DNA of 64,000 nucleotides, from NCBI GenBank assembly GCA_946478895.1, contig CAMLDY010000004.1, positions 5,396-69,395 on the forward strand, in the 5' to 3' direction. This DNA comes from an uncultured Gemmatimonadota bacterium (GTDB taxonomy: Bacteria > Gemmatimonadota > Gemmatimonadetes > Gemmatimonadales > Gemmatimonadaceae). The position numbers and the translations under genes are program-made. The stretch's first letter is position 1; each line of letters begins with the position of its first letter. Below are positions 27,067-36,251 of this stretch, in pieces. The notes under the pieces were generated by a model. The model was not told the origin of the DNA. It ran no database searches and saw only the letters and a list, made by a program, of their open reading frames with translations.

Positions 27067-28488
27067 TTATTGCCTGACTTCCAGAACTCCCATCATGCCG
27101 TGGTCTTCGTGGTCGAGGATGTGGCAGTGGAACATCCACTTCCCGGGATAATCGTCGTAGCGGACGATGATGCGCGCCGTCGAGTGCTTCGGGATGTTGA
27201 GCATGTCCTTCCAGCTGCGATAAGGCTCTGCGACTCCATCGCGATCCAGGACCTGAAACTGAAATCCATGGAGATGGAACGGGTGGTCCATGCCGACGAC
27301 GTTCTCGATCTCCCAGATCTCGGTGGCGCCGACCTTTGTGCTGACGTCGACGCGCGCCATGTCCATGGTTTTGCCGTTGATGATTCCCTGACCGAAGACA
27401 ACCGTGCGAACTGCGCTGACCTTGGTGGTATCGAGCGGTGGGACAATGCGCAGGTGCGTGGGGATCGCGATCGGCGCCAGAGGCGGCTCGTTGGTGGTCT
27501 CGAGGGTGAGCAGGTCCAGGGTGGTCTTCCAATCCCTGGGCCTCGTCTGCGGCGCGTACCTGTCGTAAGGGAGATCCTGGAGCAGCGCCTTCGTGCCCGC
27601 TGGATCGCCGCCGCGAACCAGGACCTCGACACGCTCCCCCGTAACCAGCAGAAGCTCCTTCACCTCACGTGGTGTCTCGAACAATCCGCCGTCGCTCCCA
27701 ATGTGGAGCATGGTGTGTCCGGCAAGTGCGATGCGGTAAATCCGGCCCGCCGACGCATTGATGATGCGCCAGCGTTGCACCTCACCACGGCGGATCGTAA
27801 GCGTCGGCATCACGTGACCGTTGACGAAGAGCACCGGCCCTTCCCTGCCGTTCTCTTCGTCGACGCCGCCCCGAACCGTCGCCGGATCAGGGAAATCGAT
27901 AGTGCCGTCGTTCAGAAAACGGTTGTCGGAAAGGATGAGCAGTCGCTCGGGGATAGTCGCGGGCAACGGATCGTCGGCGGCACGGACGATGATCGCGCCG
28001 AACAACCCTTTGCCAATCGCGTAGCCGGTGCGGCGGTCGGGGTGCGGATGATACCAGTAGGTGCCTGCAGTGCCCGGTCGGATGGTGAATTCGTAGTCGT
28101 GGCTCTCGCCCGGCTTGATCGGGTGGAACGGACTTCCGTCGGACTCGAACGGCAGATGGATCCCGTGCCAGTGCACCGTCGTCGGCTCCGGCAGCCGGTT
28201 GTGGAAGTGCACGATGACGTGGTCGCCCTCACGCACGTCGAGCGTCGGTCCCGGTACGTGTCCGTTGTAAGCGAAGACTTCGCTGGTGACGCCGGGCATC
28301 AGCGACAACGTCGTCACCGAGGCGGTGATGTTCACCTCGACGGTCTTTGACTTCTTGCTGATGTTGATCAGTGCCGGCGGCTCGGCGTCGCTTTTCGGCA
28401 GCGCGTGAAACCGCTCGCTCGGCGCGGTAACCGCAACGAGCGGGAGGGACAGTGGCACCAATGCGAGGAGTCTCAGCGGGTGGGGCAC
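27067..28488 (-). CDS. Multicopper oxidase (CueO/laccase type)
   Basis: 473 aa. GTG start with GGAG close upstream. Signal peptide (RLLALVPLSLPLVAV). Copper ligands are in the usual order: HWHG 106-109, HPH 147-149, HPFHLHG 402-408 and HCHILDHEDHGMM 454-466, with Met as likely axial ligand as in CueO. Three cupredoxin domains, usual length. Oxidises phenols or metal ions with reduction of oxygen to water. Paired with the cytochrome c downstream, which suggests electron transfer between them. Confidence 0.93.
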   Translation of the reverse strand: MPHPLRLLALVPLSLPLVAVTAPSERFHALPKSDAEPPALINISKKSKTVEVNITASVTTLSLMPGVTSEVFAYNGHVPGPTLDVREGDHVIVHFHNRLPEPTTVHWHGIHLPFESDGSPFHPIKPGESHDYEFTIRPGTAGTYWYHPHPDRRTGYAIGKGLFGAIIVRAADDPLPATIPERLLILSDNRFLNDGTIDFPDPATVRGGVDEENGREGPVLFVNGHVMPTLTIRRGEVQRWRIINASAGRIYRIALAGHTMLHIGSDGGLFETPREVKELLLVTGERVEVLVRGGDPAGTKALLQDLPYDRYAPQTRPRDWKTTLDLLTLETTNEPPLAPIAIPTHLRIVPPLDTTKVSAVRTVVFGQGIINGKTMDMARVDVSTKVGATEIWEIENVVGMDHPFHLHGFQFQVLDRDGVAEPYRSWKDMLNIPKHSTARIIVRYDDYPGKWMFHCHILDHEDHGMMGVLEVRQ

Positions 28489-28694
28489 GTCTCCTCTCGG
28501 TTGCGAGCGCGCGCCAATATTGGAGTATCAATGCAACCGGGCAAGGGTTTTTATCGACGACTCACGCGTGCAGGAGATTGTCTAGTCAGCGAATTGCAAA
28601 CGTATGACAACGGCGTATCAGTCAAGCGAACCGCGGGCACTGGCGATTTGTCGGCCCCTTTACGAACATTCGCCCACGACCGCTTCTGTTTGAG

Positions 28695-29105
28695 ATGAAC
28701 GAAACGACTCATGGAATTCCGCCCGAGCGGTATCAGGCGATAACCGCTCCGGAGAACACCAGCAACGCTGTTGAAGCGATGCGGTCGTTCCTGCGCGACG
28801 GCGACGCCACGACTTTCGCGACCGGCGTCGCTCTTTACGTCGCGTCCGCGCGCTACCGGCAAGAGGCGATCGAGACGGTCGTCGCGGCTCTGTGCACTCT
28901 CGCCGAAAGCCTCGAGGGACCACGCCGCGATTCGGACATTGTGTTCAGACCCAGCAAGATGCACGAGCTCATTTTTTCCGGGGTTCTCAAGGCCTTTTAC
29001 GGAGAGATTGCCGTCGAGCGCGCGCGGGGAGCGAGGGCGCAGCGAAAAGCCGATGCGCCCCAACACAGCGAGCGCGGCACATGGCCGCGCAGGCCCGAAG
29101 AATAG
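28695..29105 (+). CDS. Small hypothetical helical protein
   Basis: 136 aa. No signal, no membrane span, no known motif. Helical segments (AIETVVAALCTLAESL, HELIFSGVLKAFYGEI) and a charged C-terminal tail. It overlaps the next gene by 25 bp if that starts at 29081. Coding is supported mainly by the clean open frame and by position between divergent promoter and the next gene. Moderate certainty. Confidence 0.55.
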   Translation: MNETTHGIPPERYQAITAPENTSNAVEAMRSFLRDGDATTFATGVALYVASARYRQEAIETVVAALCTLAESLEGPRRDSDIVFRPSKMHELIFSGVLKAFYGEIAVERARGARAQRKADAPQHSERGTWPRRPEE

Positions 29106-31339
29106 AGCACGTCATAATCCGTAGAGTGCGGTTATCTCTGCTGGTCGTGGCGTGCTGTGCGACGCTGAGCGGGATCGCGCGCGCGCAGTCGCCAATCGAG
29201 CTTCGACAGGGGCTGGTGATCACCCGGTCCGCGCGCATAGCACCACGCACCTACCGTCTGCCCGCGCCATCGGCCGATTCACCCGTCATCGTCGTGCGTG
29301 GCGATAACATCACGGTGGATTTTGCCGGCGCGACGCTCGAGGGATCGTCGCCCGACGCCAATCCCGACGAGCGCGGCGGGATCGCCGTCCTGATCGACGG
29401 CGGTCGCAACATCCGCATCCTCAACGCCCGCATCAGGGGGTACAAGTTCGGCATCCTCGCGCGCGGAACGCGCGGTCTCACTCTCGTCGACAACGATCTC
29501 GGCTACAACTGGAAGCCGAGGCTGTTCAGCGTGATCGAGCACGAGAGCCTGATCGACTGGCTGTCGTTCCACCACAACGAGGAGAACGAGTGGATGCGCT
29601 ACGGGGCGGGCGCGTATCTGCTGGACGTCGCCGGCGGCGAGATCCGCGACAACACCGTGACCCAGGGCATGAACGGTCTGATGCTCGTCCGCTCGACCGG
29701 ATTGCGCATTTGGAACAACAACTTCTCGTTCAATTCGGGCCTTGGGATCGGACTATACCGATCGAGCGGGGACACCATCATGCACAACCGCGCCGACTAC
29801 AACGTGCGCGGCTACAGCGAAGGCTTCTATCGTCGCGGGCAGGATGCAGCCGACCTCCTCATTTACGAGCAGAGCAACAGGAACATCGTCGCCTACAATT
29901 CGATGACCCACGGCGGCGACGGCGTTTTTCTGTGGGCCGGCCAGAGCACCATGGACACCGGTGAGGGCGGGGCGAATGACAACCTGTTCTACATGAACGA
30001 CTTCAGCTTCGCGCCGGCCAACGGCATCGAGGCGACCTTCAGCCGGAACTCCTTCATTCAGAATTTCGTCGAGGGCTCGGAGTACGGGATGTGGGGCGGC
30101 TACAGCTTCTCGTCGCGCATCGTCGCCAACCGGTTCGTCGACAACCGTACCGCGATTGCGATCGAGCACGGCCAGAACGACACCATCGTCGCCAACATCA
30201 TCGTCGGAGATTCCACCGGCATCAGACTGTGGGCGGACCCGATAGAGCCGTCGGACTGGGCTTACCCAAAGCACCGCGACACCAGAAGCCGGGATCACGT
30301 CGTCGACGGCAACCTGCTCGGACGCGCGAGAGTCGGGGTGCGCGCCGCCAACACCAGCGGACTCTCCGTCGTCAACAACAGATTCGTCGAGGTCGACAGC
30401 GTCGTGGCGCTGCGCGACACGTCGCGTTTCACTTTTTCCGGCAACACCGCAATCGACACCGCGCCCTGGCCGCGGCGGTTTCTGCGCGCACCGCGTGAGC
30501 TGATCGACAGCGTGCTCCCGCTGCGCGGCGGTTTCATGCCGGCCCGGCCCGATACGTCACTCGCCGGGCGTCCGCGCTCGGCGATCCTCGTCGACGAGTG
30601 GGGGCCGTATGATTATCGCTCGCCGAGGCTCTGGCCGGTCGACAGCACGCGAGAGGTTCCCCTTCGGCTGCGCGTGTTGGGACCGCGCGGCCGCTGGCGG
30701 GTTACGGATCGGCGCGGCATTGCAGCGGTGTCGAGCGAGAGCGGTATGATTGGCGACACAATTGGCGTGACGCCCAACCCGGATTCGCTCGGAGACTGGA
30801 AGGTGACGATGGAATACGTCGGCGCGGCAACGGTATCCCCGTCGGGGGTCGAGCTTGCGGCGGGTCGGCCTTACACATTCTCGTACTCACGCTTCGAGCC
30901 GCGCATCGACTGGACGGCGCGATTCTTCAAATGGACGGACAGCGCCAGCGATCCGCGCTCGCACCCCGAAAAGATCGCTTCCCTCGATTCCGTCATGACC
31001 GTACACGTCCCGCGATTGGACTACATGGGGTACCGCGCGCTCCCGAACGTGCCGCGCGAGAACTTCGTCGTCGATGCGTCAGGCTCGGTCGATCTCGCGC
31101 CGGGCGAGTACACGCTTCGGACGATCAGTGATGATGGGGTGAGGGTCTGGCTGGATGGCGCGTTGGTGATCGACAATTGGAAGGCGCACGAGTCCACCGT
31201 CGATTTCGCGGCTTTGACCGGAGGACATCACGACGTCCGGGTTTTGTATTATCAGGCGGATGGGTGGTACGAGCTGAGAGTCGAGATCGTTCGCGGAAGG
31301 GAGAGGTCGGTTGGGTCGCCGGGGGCGCACGGGTCTTAG
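29081..31339 (+). CDS. Secreted right-handed beta-helix protein with C-terminal PA14 domain
   Basis: 752 aa from ATG 29081; a GTG at 29126 would give a shorter signal peptide. After the signal (SLLVVACCATLSGIARAQ) comes a long parallel beta-helix region (about 60-470) with repeated NN/DN turn motifs (NIRILNARIRGYKFG, LRIWNNNFSFNSGLG, NIVAYNSMTHGGDG), like NosD/CASH domains. The C-terminal 70 residues form a PA14-type domain (YTLRTISDDGVRVWLDG, VIDNWKAH, YYQADGWYELRVEI). Probably binds or cleaves a polysaccharide outside the cell; no catalytic site can be assigned. Confidence 0.85.
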   Translation: MAAQARRIEHVIIRRVRLSLLVVACCATLSGIARAQSPIELRQGLVITRSARIAPRTYRLPAPSADSPVIVVRGDNITVDFAGATLEGSSPDANPDERGGIAVLIDGGRNIRILNARIRGYKFGILARGTRGLTLVDNDLGYNWKPRLFSVIEHESLIDWLSFHHNEENEWMRYGAGAYLLDVAGGEIRDNTVTQGMNGLMLVRSTGLRIWNNNFSFNSGLGIGLYRSSGDTIMHNRADYNVRGYSEGFYRRGQDAADLLIYEQSNRNIVAYNSMTHGGDGVFLWAGQSTMDTGEGGANDNLFYMNDFSFAPANGIEATFSRNSFIQNFVEGSEYGMWGGYSFSSRIVANRFVDNRTAIAIEHGQNDTIVANIIVGDSTGIRLWADPIEPSDWAYPKHRDTRSRDHVVDGNLLGRARVGVRAANTSGLSVVNNRFVEVDSVVALRDTSRFTFSGNTAIDTAPWPRRFLRAPRELIDSVLPLRGGFMPARPDTSLAGRPRSAILVDEWGPYDYRSPRLWPVDSTREVPLRLRVLGPRGRWRVTDRRGIAAVSSESGMIGDTIGVTPNPDSLGDWKVTMEYVGAATVSPSGVELAAGRPYTFSYSRFEPRIDWTARFFKWTDSASDPRSHPEKIASLDSVMTVHVPRLDYMGYRALPNVPRENFVVDASGSVDLAPGEYTLRTISDDGVRVWLDGALVIDNWKAHESTVDFAALTGGHHDVRVLYYQADGWYELRVEIVRGRERSVGSPGAHGS

Positions 31340-31383
31340 CTTTTCGCGGGGTCTGGATTCGCGCGCTTCGGCTGGCCACCGCT

Positions 31384-31548
31384 CGTACGTAAGCGGGCAG
31401 CCTCAAGCTTTACAGCTGCCACGCTGACAGCTCTCGGGAAGCATCGCGTCTCGTCGTCCGAGTCCGCAGTTGGAATGGTGAAAGGGCGCGGACGTGCCGT
31501 GCTGTTGGCATGGCTGCTGTAAAGCTTGCAGCTGCCCGCTTTTGTACG
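31384..31548. repeat. Palindromic element, family E, copy 1
   Basis: 165 bp. Termini cgtacgtaagcgggcagc and the complement; inner arm caagctttacagc/gctgtaaagcttg. A second copy is at 48939-49097, sharing also the centre agctctcgggaagcatcgcg. It fills the convergent gap between the beta-helix gene and the aminotransferase. Confidence 0.9.
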
Positions 31549-31560
31549 AGGGGTGGCCCG

Positions 31561-32673
31561 CTACTTGGCCAACATCTTTCCCAAACGCCTCAGTCCTTCC
31601 TCCAGCACTGGGCTCGCCATCCCCCACCCGATCCTGAAGTAGTCCGGCGCTCCGAAGAACCGGCCCGGCACCACCAGGGTATCGAACTCCGCCAGCAATT
31701 CCTCGACGAACTCGTCGACACGGCCGGTGTCGAGTTTCACGAAACCGACCGTCCCGGCGGCCGGCGGGGTCCACGACAGCCGAGGATTGGCGGCGATGAA
31801 ATCGGCGACGAGCCTGGCGTGCGCATCGACGCGGGCACGGCCGGATGCGAGGAGAGCGTCGGCATGGTCGAGGGCGCGCGCGGCGAGTCGCTCGGTCGGA
31901 TGCGCCATCGAGTTCGTGAACAGACCGTTCAGCTTTCGCACTCGGTCGGCGATGCCGGGCTCGGCGAGGATCCAGCCGGCGCGAAGCGCGGCCATCCCGT
32001 ACACCTTGGTCAGACTGCGGGTCGTCACGAACCGCGGTGAGATATTGATCGCCGAGTGTGGCTCGCCGCGCCCGTATACCCACTCGAGGTAAACCTCGTC
32101 CATCAGTACATCGACGTCGTAGGTATCGGCCAATTGCGCCAGCGCTTCGAGCTCACGACGCGTCGCCAGCACGCCGGACGGATTGTGGAGATTGGTGACG
32201 ACGATGAGTGCGGTGCGCGGAGTGAGCGCGCTCTCTATCAACCCGACGTCGAGCCGATAACGATCGGCGGCTCGGCGCTGAAAGGTGCGCACATCGCACT
32301 GCATGAATTCGGGGACCACCTGCAGCGGATCGTAGCCCGGACTTTCGACCAGTACCTGATCGCCGGGGTCCAGCAACGCGGCGTAGACGAGATGGTTGGC
32401 CATCGACGTTCCGTGCGCGAGCACGACGTTCTCCGGCCCGACGCCGTAGCGGCGCGCGATTCGGTCGAGCAGCGGCTGCCAACCGTACTCGTTGTCGGCG
32501 ACCATCGTGAAGTCATCGACCGAGGGCGCGATGTGCGTCACGTCGAGCGGCGTCACTCCGCTCACGGCGAGATTGTACCTAACGTTGCCGTGCGCCTTCG
32601 ACCACTCGAGATGGCTGCTCGTCAGCGGCCGCGGCCCCGTCGGGCGAGGCCCGGACTTCCCCGTCGGGCTCAT
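31561..32673 (-). CDS. PLP-dependent aminotransferase, class I/II
   Basis: 370 aa. ATG 32673 overlaps the permease stop by ATGA, so the genes are translationally coupled. Fold-type I landmarks: VVLAHGTSMANHLVYAAL, VVTNLHNPSGV (NPSG), DVLMDEVYLEW (Asp for pyridine N), SLTKVYGMAALRAGW (Lys of the Schiff base), and FFRIGWG (carboxylate-binding Arg). Length is typical. Substrate is unclear; pairing with the amino-acid permease suggests catabolism of an imported amino acid. Confidence 0.9.
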   Translation of the reverse strand: MSPTGKSGPRPTGPRPLTSSHLEWSKAHGNVRYNLAVSGVTPLDVTHIAPSVDDFTMVADNEYGWQPLLDRIARRYGVGPENVVLAHGTSMANHLVYAALLDPGDQVLVESPGYDPLQVVPEFMQCDVRTFQRRAADRYRLDVGLIESALTPRTALIVVTNLHNPSGVLATRRELEALAQLADTYDVDVLMDEVYLEWVYGRGEPHSAINISPRFVTTRSLTKVYGMAALRAGWILAEPGIADRVRKLNGLFTNSMAHPTERLAARALDHADALLASGRARVDAHARLVADFIAANPRLSWTPPAAGTVGFVKLDTGRVDEFVEELLAEFDTLVVPGRFFGAPDYFRIGWGMASPVLEEGLRRLGKMLAK

Positions 32674-34031
32674 GGATCGATCGCCGCGACGCGATTCTGT
32701 CGCCGCCAATGAAGGAACGCCGGTACGCCGAGCGCCATCAGCACTACGCCGAGCATCGCGTTGCGGGGATTGGACCAGATCGCGCTCACGACGACAAAGG
32801 CTGCGACGAGATCGAAAAGGGCGGGCAGAACCGGATAGCCTGGCGCGCGGTACGTGCTTGAGCCGGTTCCAACGCCACGCGCGTCGCGCCGGCGATACCC
32901 GAACACCGTCGCCACGATCAGGCCAAAGAAAATCCAGTCGCCGAAGACGACGTAGTCGAGCAGCTGGCCGTAGGTTCCCGACAGCACGAGGGCAATCGCC
33001 CACACGGCCTGGATCAGAATGCCCCCGGCCGGAGTGTGGTACTTGGGGTGAAGCTTCGCCGCGAACCTGAAGAACAATCCGTCCGCCGCCATCGCCTGCA
33101 GCATTCGCGGCGCCGACAAAATGCCGCTGTTCACGAAGCCGATCGTCGAGACGACTATTCCCGCTGCCATCAACGCGCCTCCAATCGGTCCCATCACCGA
33201 GCGCATGGTGTCAGCCGCCGGAGCCAGACTCGTGGCGAGGCCCGCCGCGCCGAGTACGCGCACGTACGCGACGTTGGCGAGCACGTACACCGCGACGACA
33301 ACGAACATTCCGATCGTCATCGCCCGCGGAATGGTGCGCTCGGGCGCGACGATCTCGCTGGCGATGTTGTTCGAGTACTGCCAACCCCCGTACGCGAATA
33401 GCACCGGGATCAGAGCGTAGCCGAGGGCGCGGACGGTGTCGATGCCCTGAATGACGTCGGCACCGCTGGAGATCGCAGGCACCGCGTTCCGCCCGAAGAA
33501 GATTCCCGTTGCGATCAGTACCGCCAGCGCCAGCAGCTTGAGCACGGTGAAAATGTTCTGGGTGATGCTCCCCGATCGAACGCCCAGGTAGTTCACCCCC
33601 GACAGCGCTACCAGGATGCCCGCCGCGAGCGGCTTGATGAAGCTCGGCGACAGCGCGAACAGATCGGCGGTGTAGCGCGCGAAGGTGACGGCGACGGCAG
33701 CGATACCGCCGCTATTGATGATGAAGAGGAAGGTCCAGCCGTACAGGAACGCCGGTAGTGGCCCGAACACGTCGGTGAGATAGATGTAGCCGCCACCCGC
33801 TTCCGGCCGTCGCGCGCCCAGCTCGGCGAAGTAGAGCGCGCCAATCAGCGCCACGATTCCGCCGATCACCCAGGTGGTGAGAATGAATGGCGTGGTGTGC
33901 ACTCGCTGAGCGACGATCGCCGGATTGAGGAAGATCCCGGCACCAATGATTCCCCCGATGACCACCATCGTCGTGTCGAACACGCCGAGTCGGCGGACGT
34001 ACTCCGTGGTGCCCGGCTTGGCGTCGGTCAT
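32670..34031 (-). CDS. APC-superfamily amino-acid permease
   Basis: 453 aa from ATG 34031. About twelve membrane spans; signature GGIIGAGIFLNPAIVAQ of the APC superfamily in the first span. Couples amino-acid import or exchange to proton or amino-acid gradients. Co-transcribed with the aminotransferase. A promoter-like pair (TTGTAC and TATTCT, 18 bp apart, minus strand, 34038-34067) places the transcript start at or next to the ATG. Confidence 0.9.
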   Translation of the reverse strand: MTDAKPGTTEYVRRLGVFDTTMVVIGGIIGAGIFLNPAIVAQRVHTTPFILTTWVIGGIVALIGALYFAELGARRPEAGGGYIYLTDVFGPLPAFLYGWTFLFIINSGGIAAVAVTFARYTADLFALSPSFIKPLAAGILVALSGVNYLGVRSGSITQNIFTVLKLLALAVLIATGIFFGRNAVPAISSGADVIQGIDTVRALGYALIPVLFAYGGWQYSNNIASEIVAPERTIPRAMTIGMFVVVAVYVLANVAYVRVLGAAGLATSLAPAADTMRSVMGPIGGALMAAGIVVSTIGFVNSGILSAPRMLQAMAADGLFFRFAAKLHPKYHTPAGGILIQAVWAIALVLSGTYGQLLDYVVFGDWIFFGLIVATVFGYRRRDARGVGTGSSTYRAPGYPVLPALFDLVAAFVVVSAIWSNPRNAMLGVVLMALGVPAFLHWRRQNRVAAIDP

Positions 34032-34037
34032 CGAATA

Positions 34038-34067
34038 AGAATACCATTCCCGTCTTTCCCGGTACAA
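34038..34067 (-). promoter_or_regulatory. Possible sigma-70-like promoter of the permease operon
   Basis: Minus-strand TTGTAC (34067-34062) and TATTCT (34043-34038) with an 18-bp spacer. The -10 box is six bases before the ATG at 34031, which would give a leaderless message. The opposite strand has TACAAT at 34063, so promoters may overlap. Weak evidence. Confidence 0.3.
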
Positions 34068-34088
34068 TTCCGGCATGGGTAGCCACTC

Positions 34089-35237
34089 GTGGAAACGATG
34101 AACGCATCAGCGGCGCGGGAATTCTTTCTCAAGACCTACGGTTGTGAGCCCGATGTGGTCGGCTCGGCGCCAGGCCGGGTGAACCTGATCGGCGAGCATA
34201 CCGACTACAACGGAGGGCAAGTCCTTCCGCTCGCGATCGACCGGCGCACCTATGTCGCGATGAAGCGCACCGGCGCCGACAGGAGCAGGATTGTGTCGGA
34301 TACCGCGGCCGAGTCGGGTGAATTCGATGCCCGCCTAGTGGAACGGAGCGGCGAATGGTGGGACTACATCTCGGGTGTCTTTGCGTTCGCCGAGGACAAG
34401 TCGGCGTTGCCCCAGGTACAGGCGGTCGTGACGAGCAATCTGCCGACGGGATCGGGCCTGAGCTCGTCGGCGGCGCTGGAGATGGCGACCGCGATCACCC
34501 TGGCTCAGCTCGTTGATGATGCGCGGTCACTCAAGGATCTGGCGCTGCTGTCATGGCGAGTGGAGACGCAGTTCGTCGGCGTATCGTGCGGTGTGATGGA
34601 CCAGTTCGCCTCCGCGCTCGGCGAGAAGGGGCATGCGCTCCATCTCTGGTGTGATACCCTCGCTACGGAGCAGGTGAAAATGCGGGAGGCGGTGCTCATC
34701 TTCGACACCAATTCGCCGAGATCGCTGCGCGGCTCGCAGTTCAACGTCAGGCAGCGGGAATGTCAGGAAGCGCTCGAGCTGTTGCGAGCTCGCCAGCCCG
34801 GGCTCGCGAACCTTGCCGCGGCGACGCCCGAGGAAGTGCGGGCAGCGCATCTGCCGCGAAATCTGGAAAAGCGCGCGTTGCACGTGACTGAAGAGACGCG
34901 GCGGGTAGAAAGTCTGGTCGCAGTGCTGAAGAAGACCGGCGATGTCGATGGCGATTTGCTGTATCAGTCGCACGAATCTCTGCGGACCCTGTACGAGTGC
35001 TCGACGCCGCAGCTCGACTGGTTCGTGAGTGAAGCAAGGAAAATTCGCGGCGTGCGCGGCGCGCGTCTCACTGGCGCGGGGTGGGGCGGGTGCGCGATCG
35101 CCGTCGGCGAGCTCGACGCATTGAGTGGTGCGCAATCGAGTCTGATCGCGAGCTACAAATCCGCGTTCGGGCTCGATGCCAGAACGTGGCTCACCAATGC
35201 GGAGGCAGGCGCCAGAGTGGAAACGTCGGGCAAATGA
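34089..35237 (+). CDS. galK: Galactokinase
   Basis: 382 aa. GHMP-kinase fold: galactose signature GRVNLIGEHTDYNGG, ATP-loop PTGSGLSSSAALEMA, and C-terminal GARLTGAGWGGCAIA. The active-site Glu/Asp pair of the signature is present. Phosphorylates galactose to galactose-1-phosphate. GTG 34089 and ATG 34098 are both possible starts. Overlaps the GalU-like gene by ATGA. With that gene it makes an incomplete Leloir segment; no epimerase or GalT is seen. Confidence 0.95.
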   Translation: METMNASAAREFFLKTYGCEPDVVGSAPGRVNLIGEHTDYNGGQVLPLAIDRRTYVAMKRTGADRSRIVSDTAAESGEFDARLVERSGEWWDYISGVFAFAEDKSALPQVQAVVTSNLPTGSGLSSSAALEMATAITLAQLVDDARSLKDLALLSWRVETQFVGVSCGVMDQFASALGEKGHALHLWCDTLATEQVKMREAVLIFDTNSPRSLRGSQFNVRQRECQEALELLRARQPGLANLAAATPEEVRAAHLPRNLEKRALHVTEETRRVESLVAVLKKTGDVDGDLLYQSHESLRTLYECSTPQLDWFVSEARKIRGVRGARLTGAGWGGCAIAVGELDALSGAQSSLIASYKSAFGLDARTWLTNAEAGARVETSGK

Positions 35238-36037
35238 GCGAGCCCCGACCGAGGGTCACCAGGGCACTCATCCCCTGCGGCGGCAAAGGCACGCGGATGG
35301 CGACATTGACCCACGGCGGTGCAAAGGAGCTGCTGCCGATCGGGGGAAAGGCCCAGGTGCTCAGGGTGATGGAAGAGTGCGCGGCGAGCGGGATCACCGA
35401 CGTACTGATCGTCTCTGCGCCGGGCAAATCGGATCTGGAGAGAGTCGTGCGCGCCGCGGCGGGCGGTTCGGGAATGCCGGCGAGAGTCGATGTCGTGGTG
35501 CAGCCGAATCCGCGCGGGCTGGCTGATGCGATCCGACTCGGGCGCTCCTTCGCGCGTCAATCGCCAATGGCGGTGGCGCTACCCGACAACCTTTTCATCG
35601 GCGACAAGCCGGCATTGGGGCAGCTCATCGACGTGTACGGGGCGACGGGAAAAAGTGTCGTCGCAATCGTTGAGCTTACGGCCGACAACCGGGACCGATA
35701 CGGGCCGACGTCGATTTATCCGGGCGGCGTGAACGGTAACGAGTTCATCATCGAGCGAATTCCGGATAAGGGGCCGAAGAGCAAGACGTTCGATCTCGCC
35801 GGCGCGAAGTCGGCATTCACGGGAGTGGGCCGCTACGTATTTCTGCCCGAGGTCTTTGATACGATCGACGAAGTCGATGCGACGCTGCCCCGCGGCAAGG
35901 AGCTCGACGACATCCCCGTCATGCAGCTGCTACTGAAGCGCGGGCACCTGAACGGGTGCGTCGTGCGCGGGGATTTTCTCGATGTCGGGTTGCCGAGTGG
36001 ATACCTCGAGGCTGATACCCGCATGGCTGGGGCCTGA
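35234..36037 (+). CDS. GalU-like sugar-1-phosphate uridylyltransferase
   Basis: 267 aa. ATG overlaps the galK stop (ATGA). Nucleotidyltransferase motif LIPCGGKGTRMATLT and AKELLPIGGKAQVLRVME; later DRYGPTSIYPG and the FTGVGRYVF loop. Resembles UTP-glucose-1-phosphate uridylyltransferase, somewhat shorter than E. coli GalU. Makes a nucleotide sugar from the phosphate delivered by the galactokinase or from glucose-1-phosphate. Other sugar substrates cannot be excluded. Confidence 0.82.
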   Translation: MSEPRPRVTRALIPCGGKGTRMATLTHGGAKELLPIGGKAQVLRVMEECAASGITDVLIVSAPGKSDLERVVRAAAGGSGMPARVDVVVQPNPRGLADAIRLGRSFARQSPMAVALPDNLFIGDKPALGQLIDVYGATGKSVVAIVELTADNRDRYGPTSIYPGGVNGNEFIIERIPDKGPKSKTFDLAGAKSAFTGVGRYVFLPEVFDTIDEVDATLPRGKELDDIPVMQLLLKRGHLNGCVVRGDFLDVGLPSGYLEADTRMAGA

Positions 36038-36046
36038 CCGCTTCGA

Positions 36047-36221
36047 CTGGCACCCCTAGTCCTAAAGGTGGCAGGTGGGAGAGACGCGCAGAATGCTCTG
36101 GTAGCAGTTTTTCTATTCGCCTTCTCGCTGCGTCACGCCACTATGGAACGCGCCGGATAAACTCACACCCGTGCCTCTGACCAAGTCTCCCACCTGCCAC
36201 CTTTTTGACTACAGTGGCCAG
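36047..36221. repeat. Palindromic element, family D, copy 1
   Basis: 175 bp; arms contain aaaggtggcaggtgggaga and its complement, and outer ctggcac/ggccag pairing. The second copy is at 58889-59062. It fills the convergent gap between the GalU-like gene and the KDPG aldolase. Confidence 0.92.
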
Positions 36222-36251
36222 CCGTCAGCGGTGAGGTCTCAGACTGTGAAG

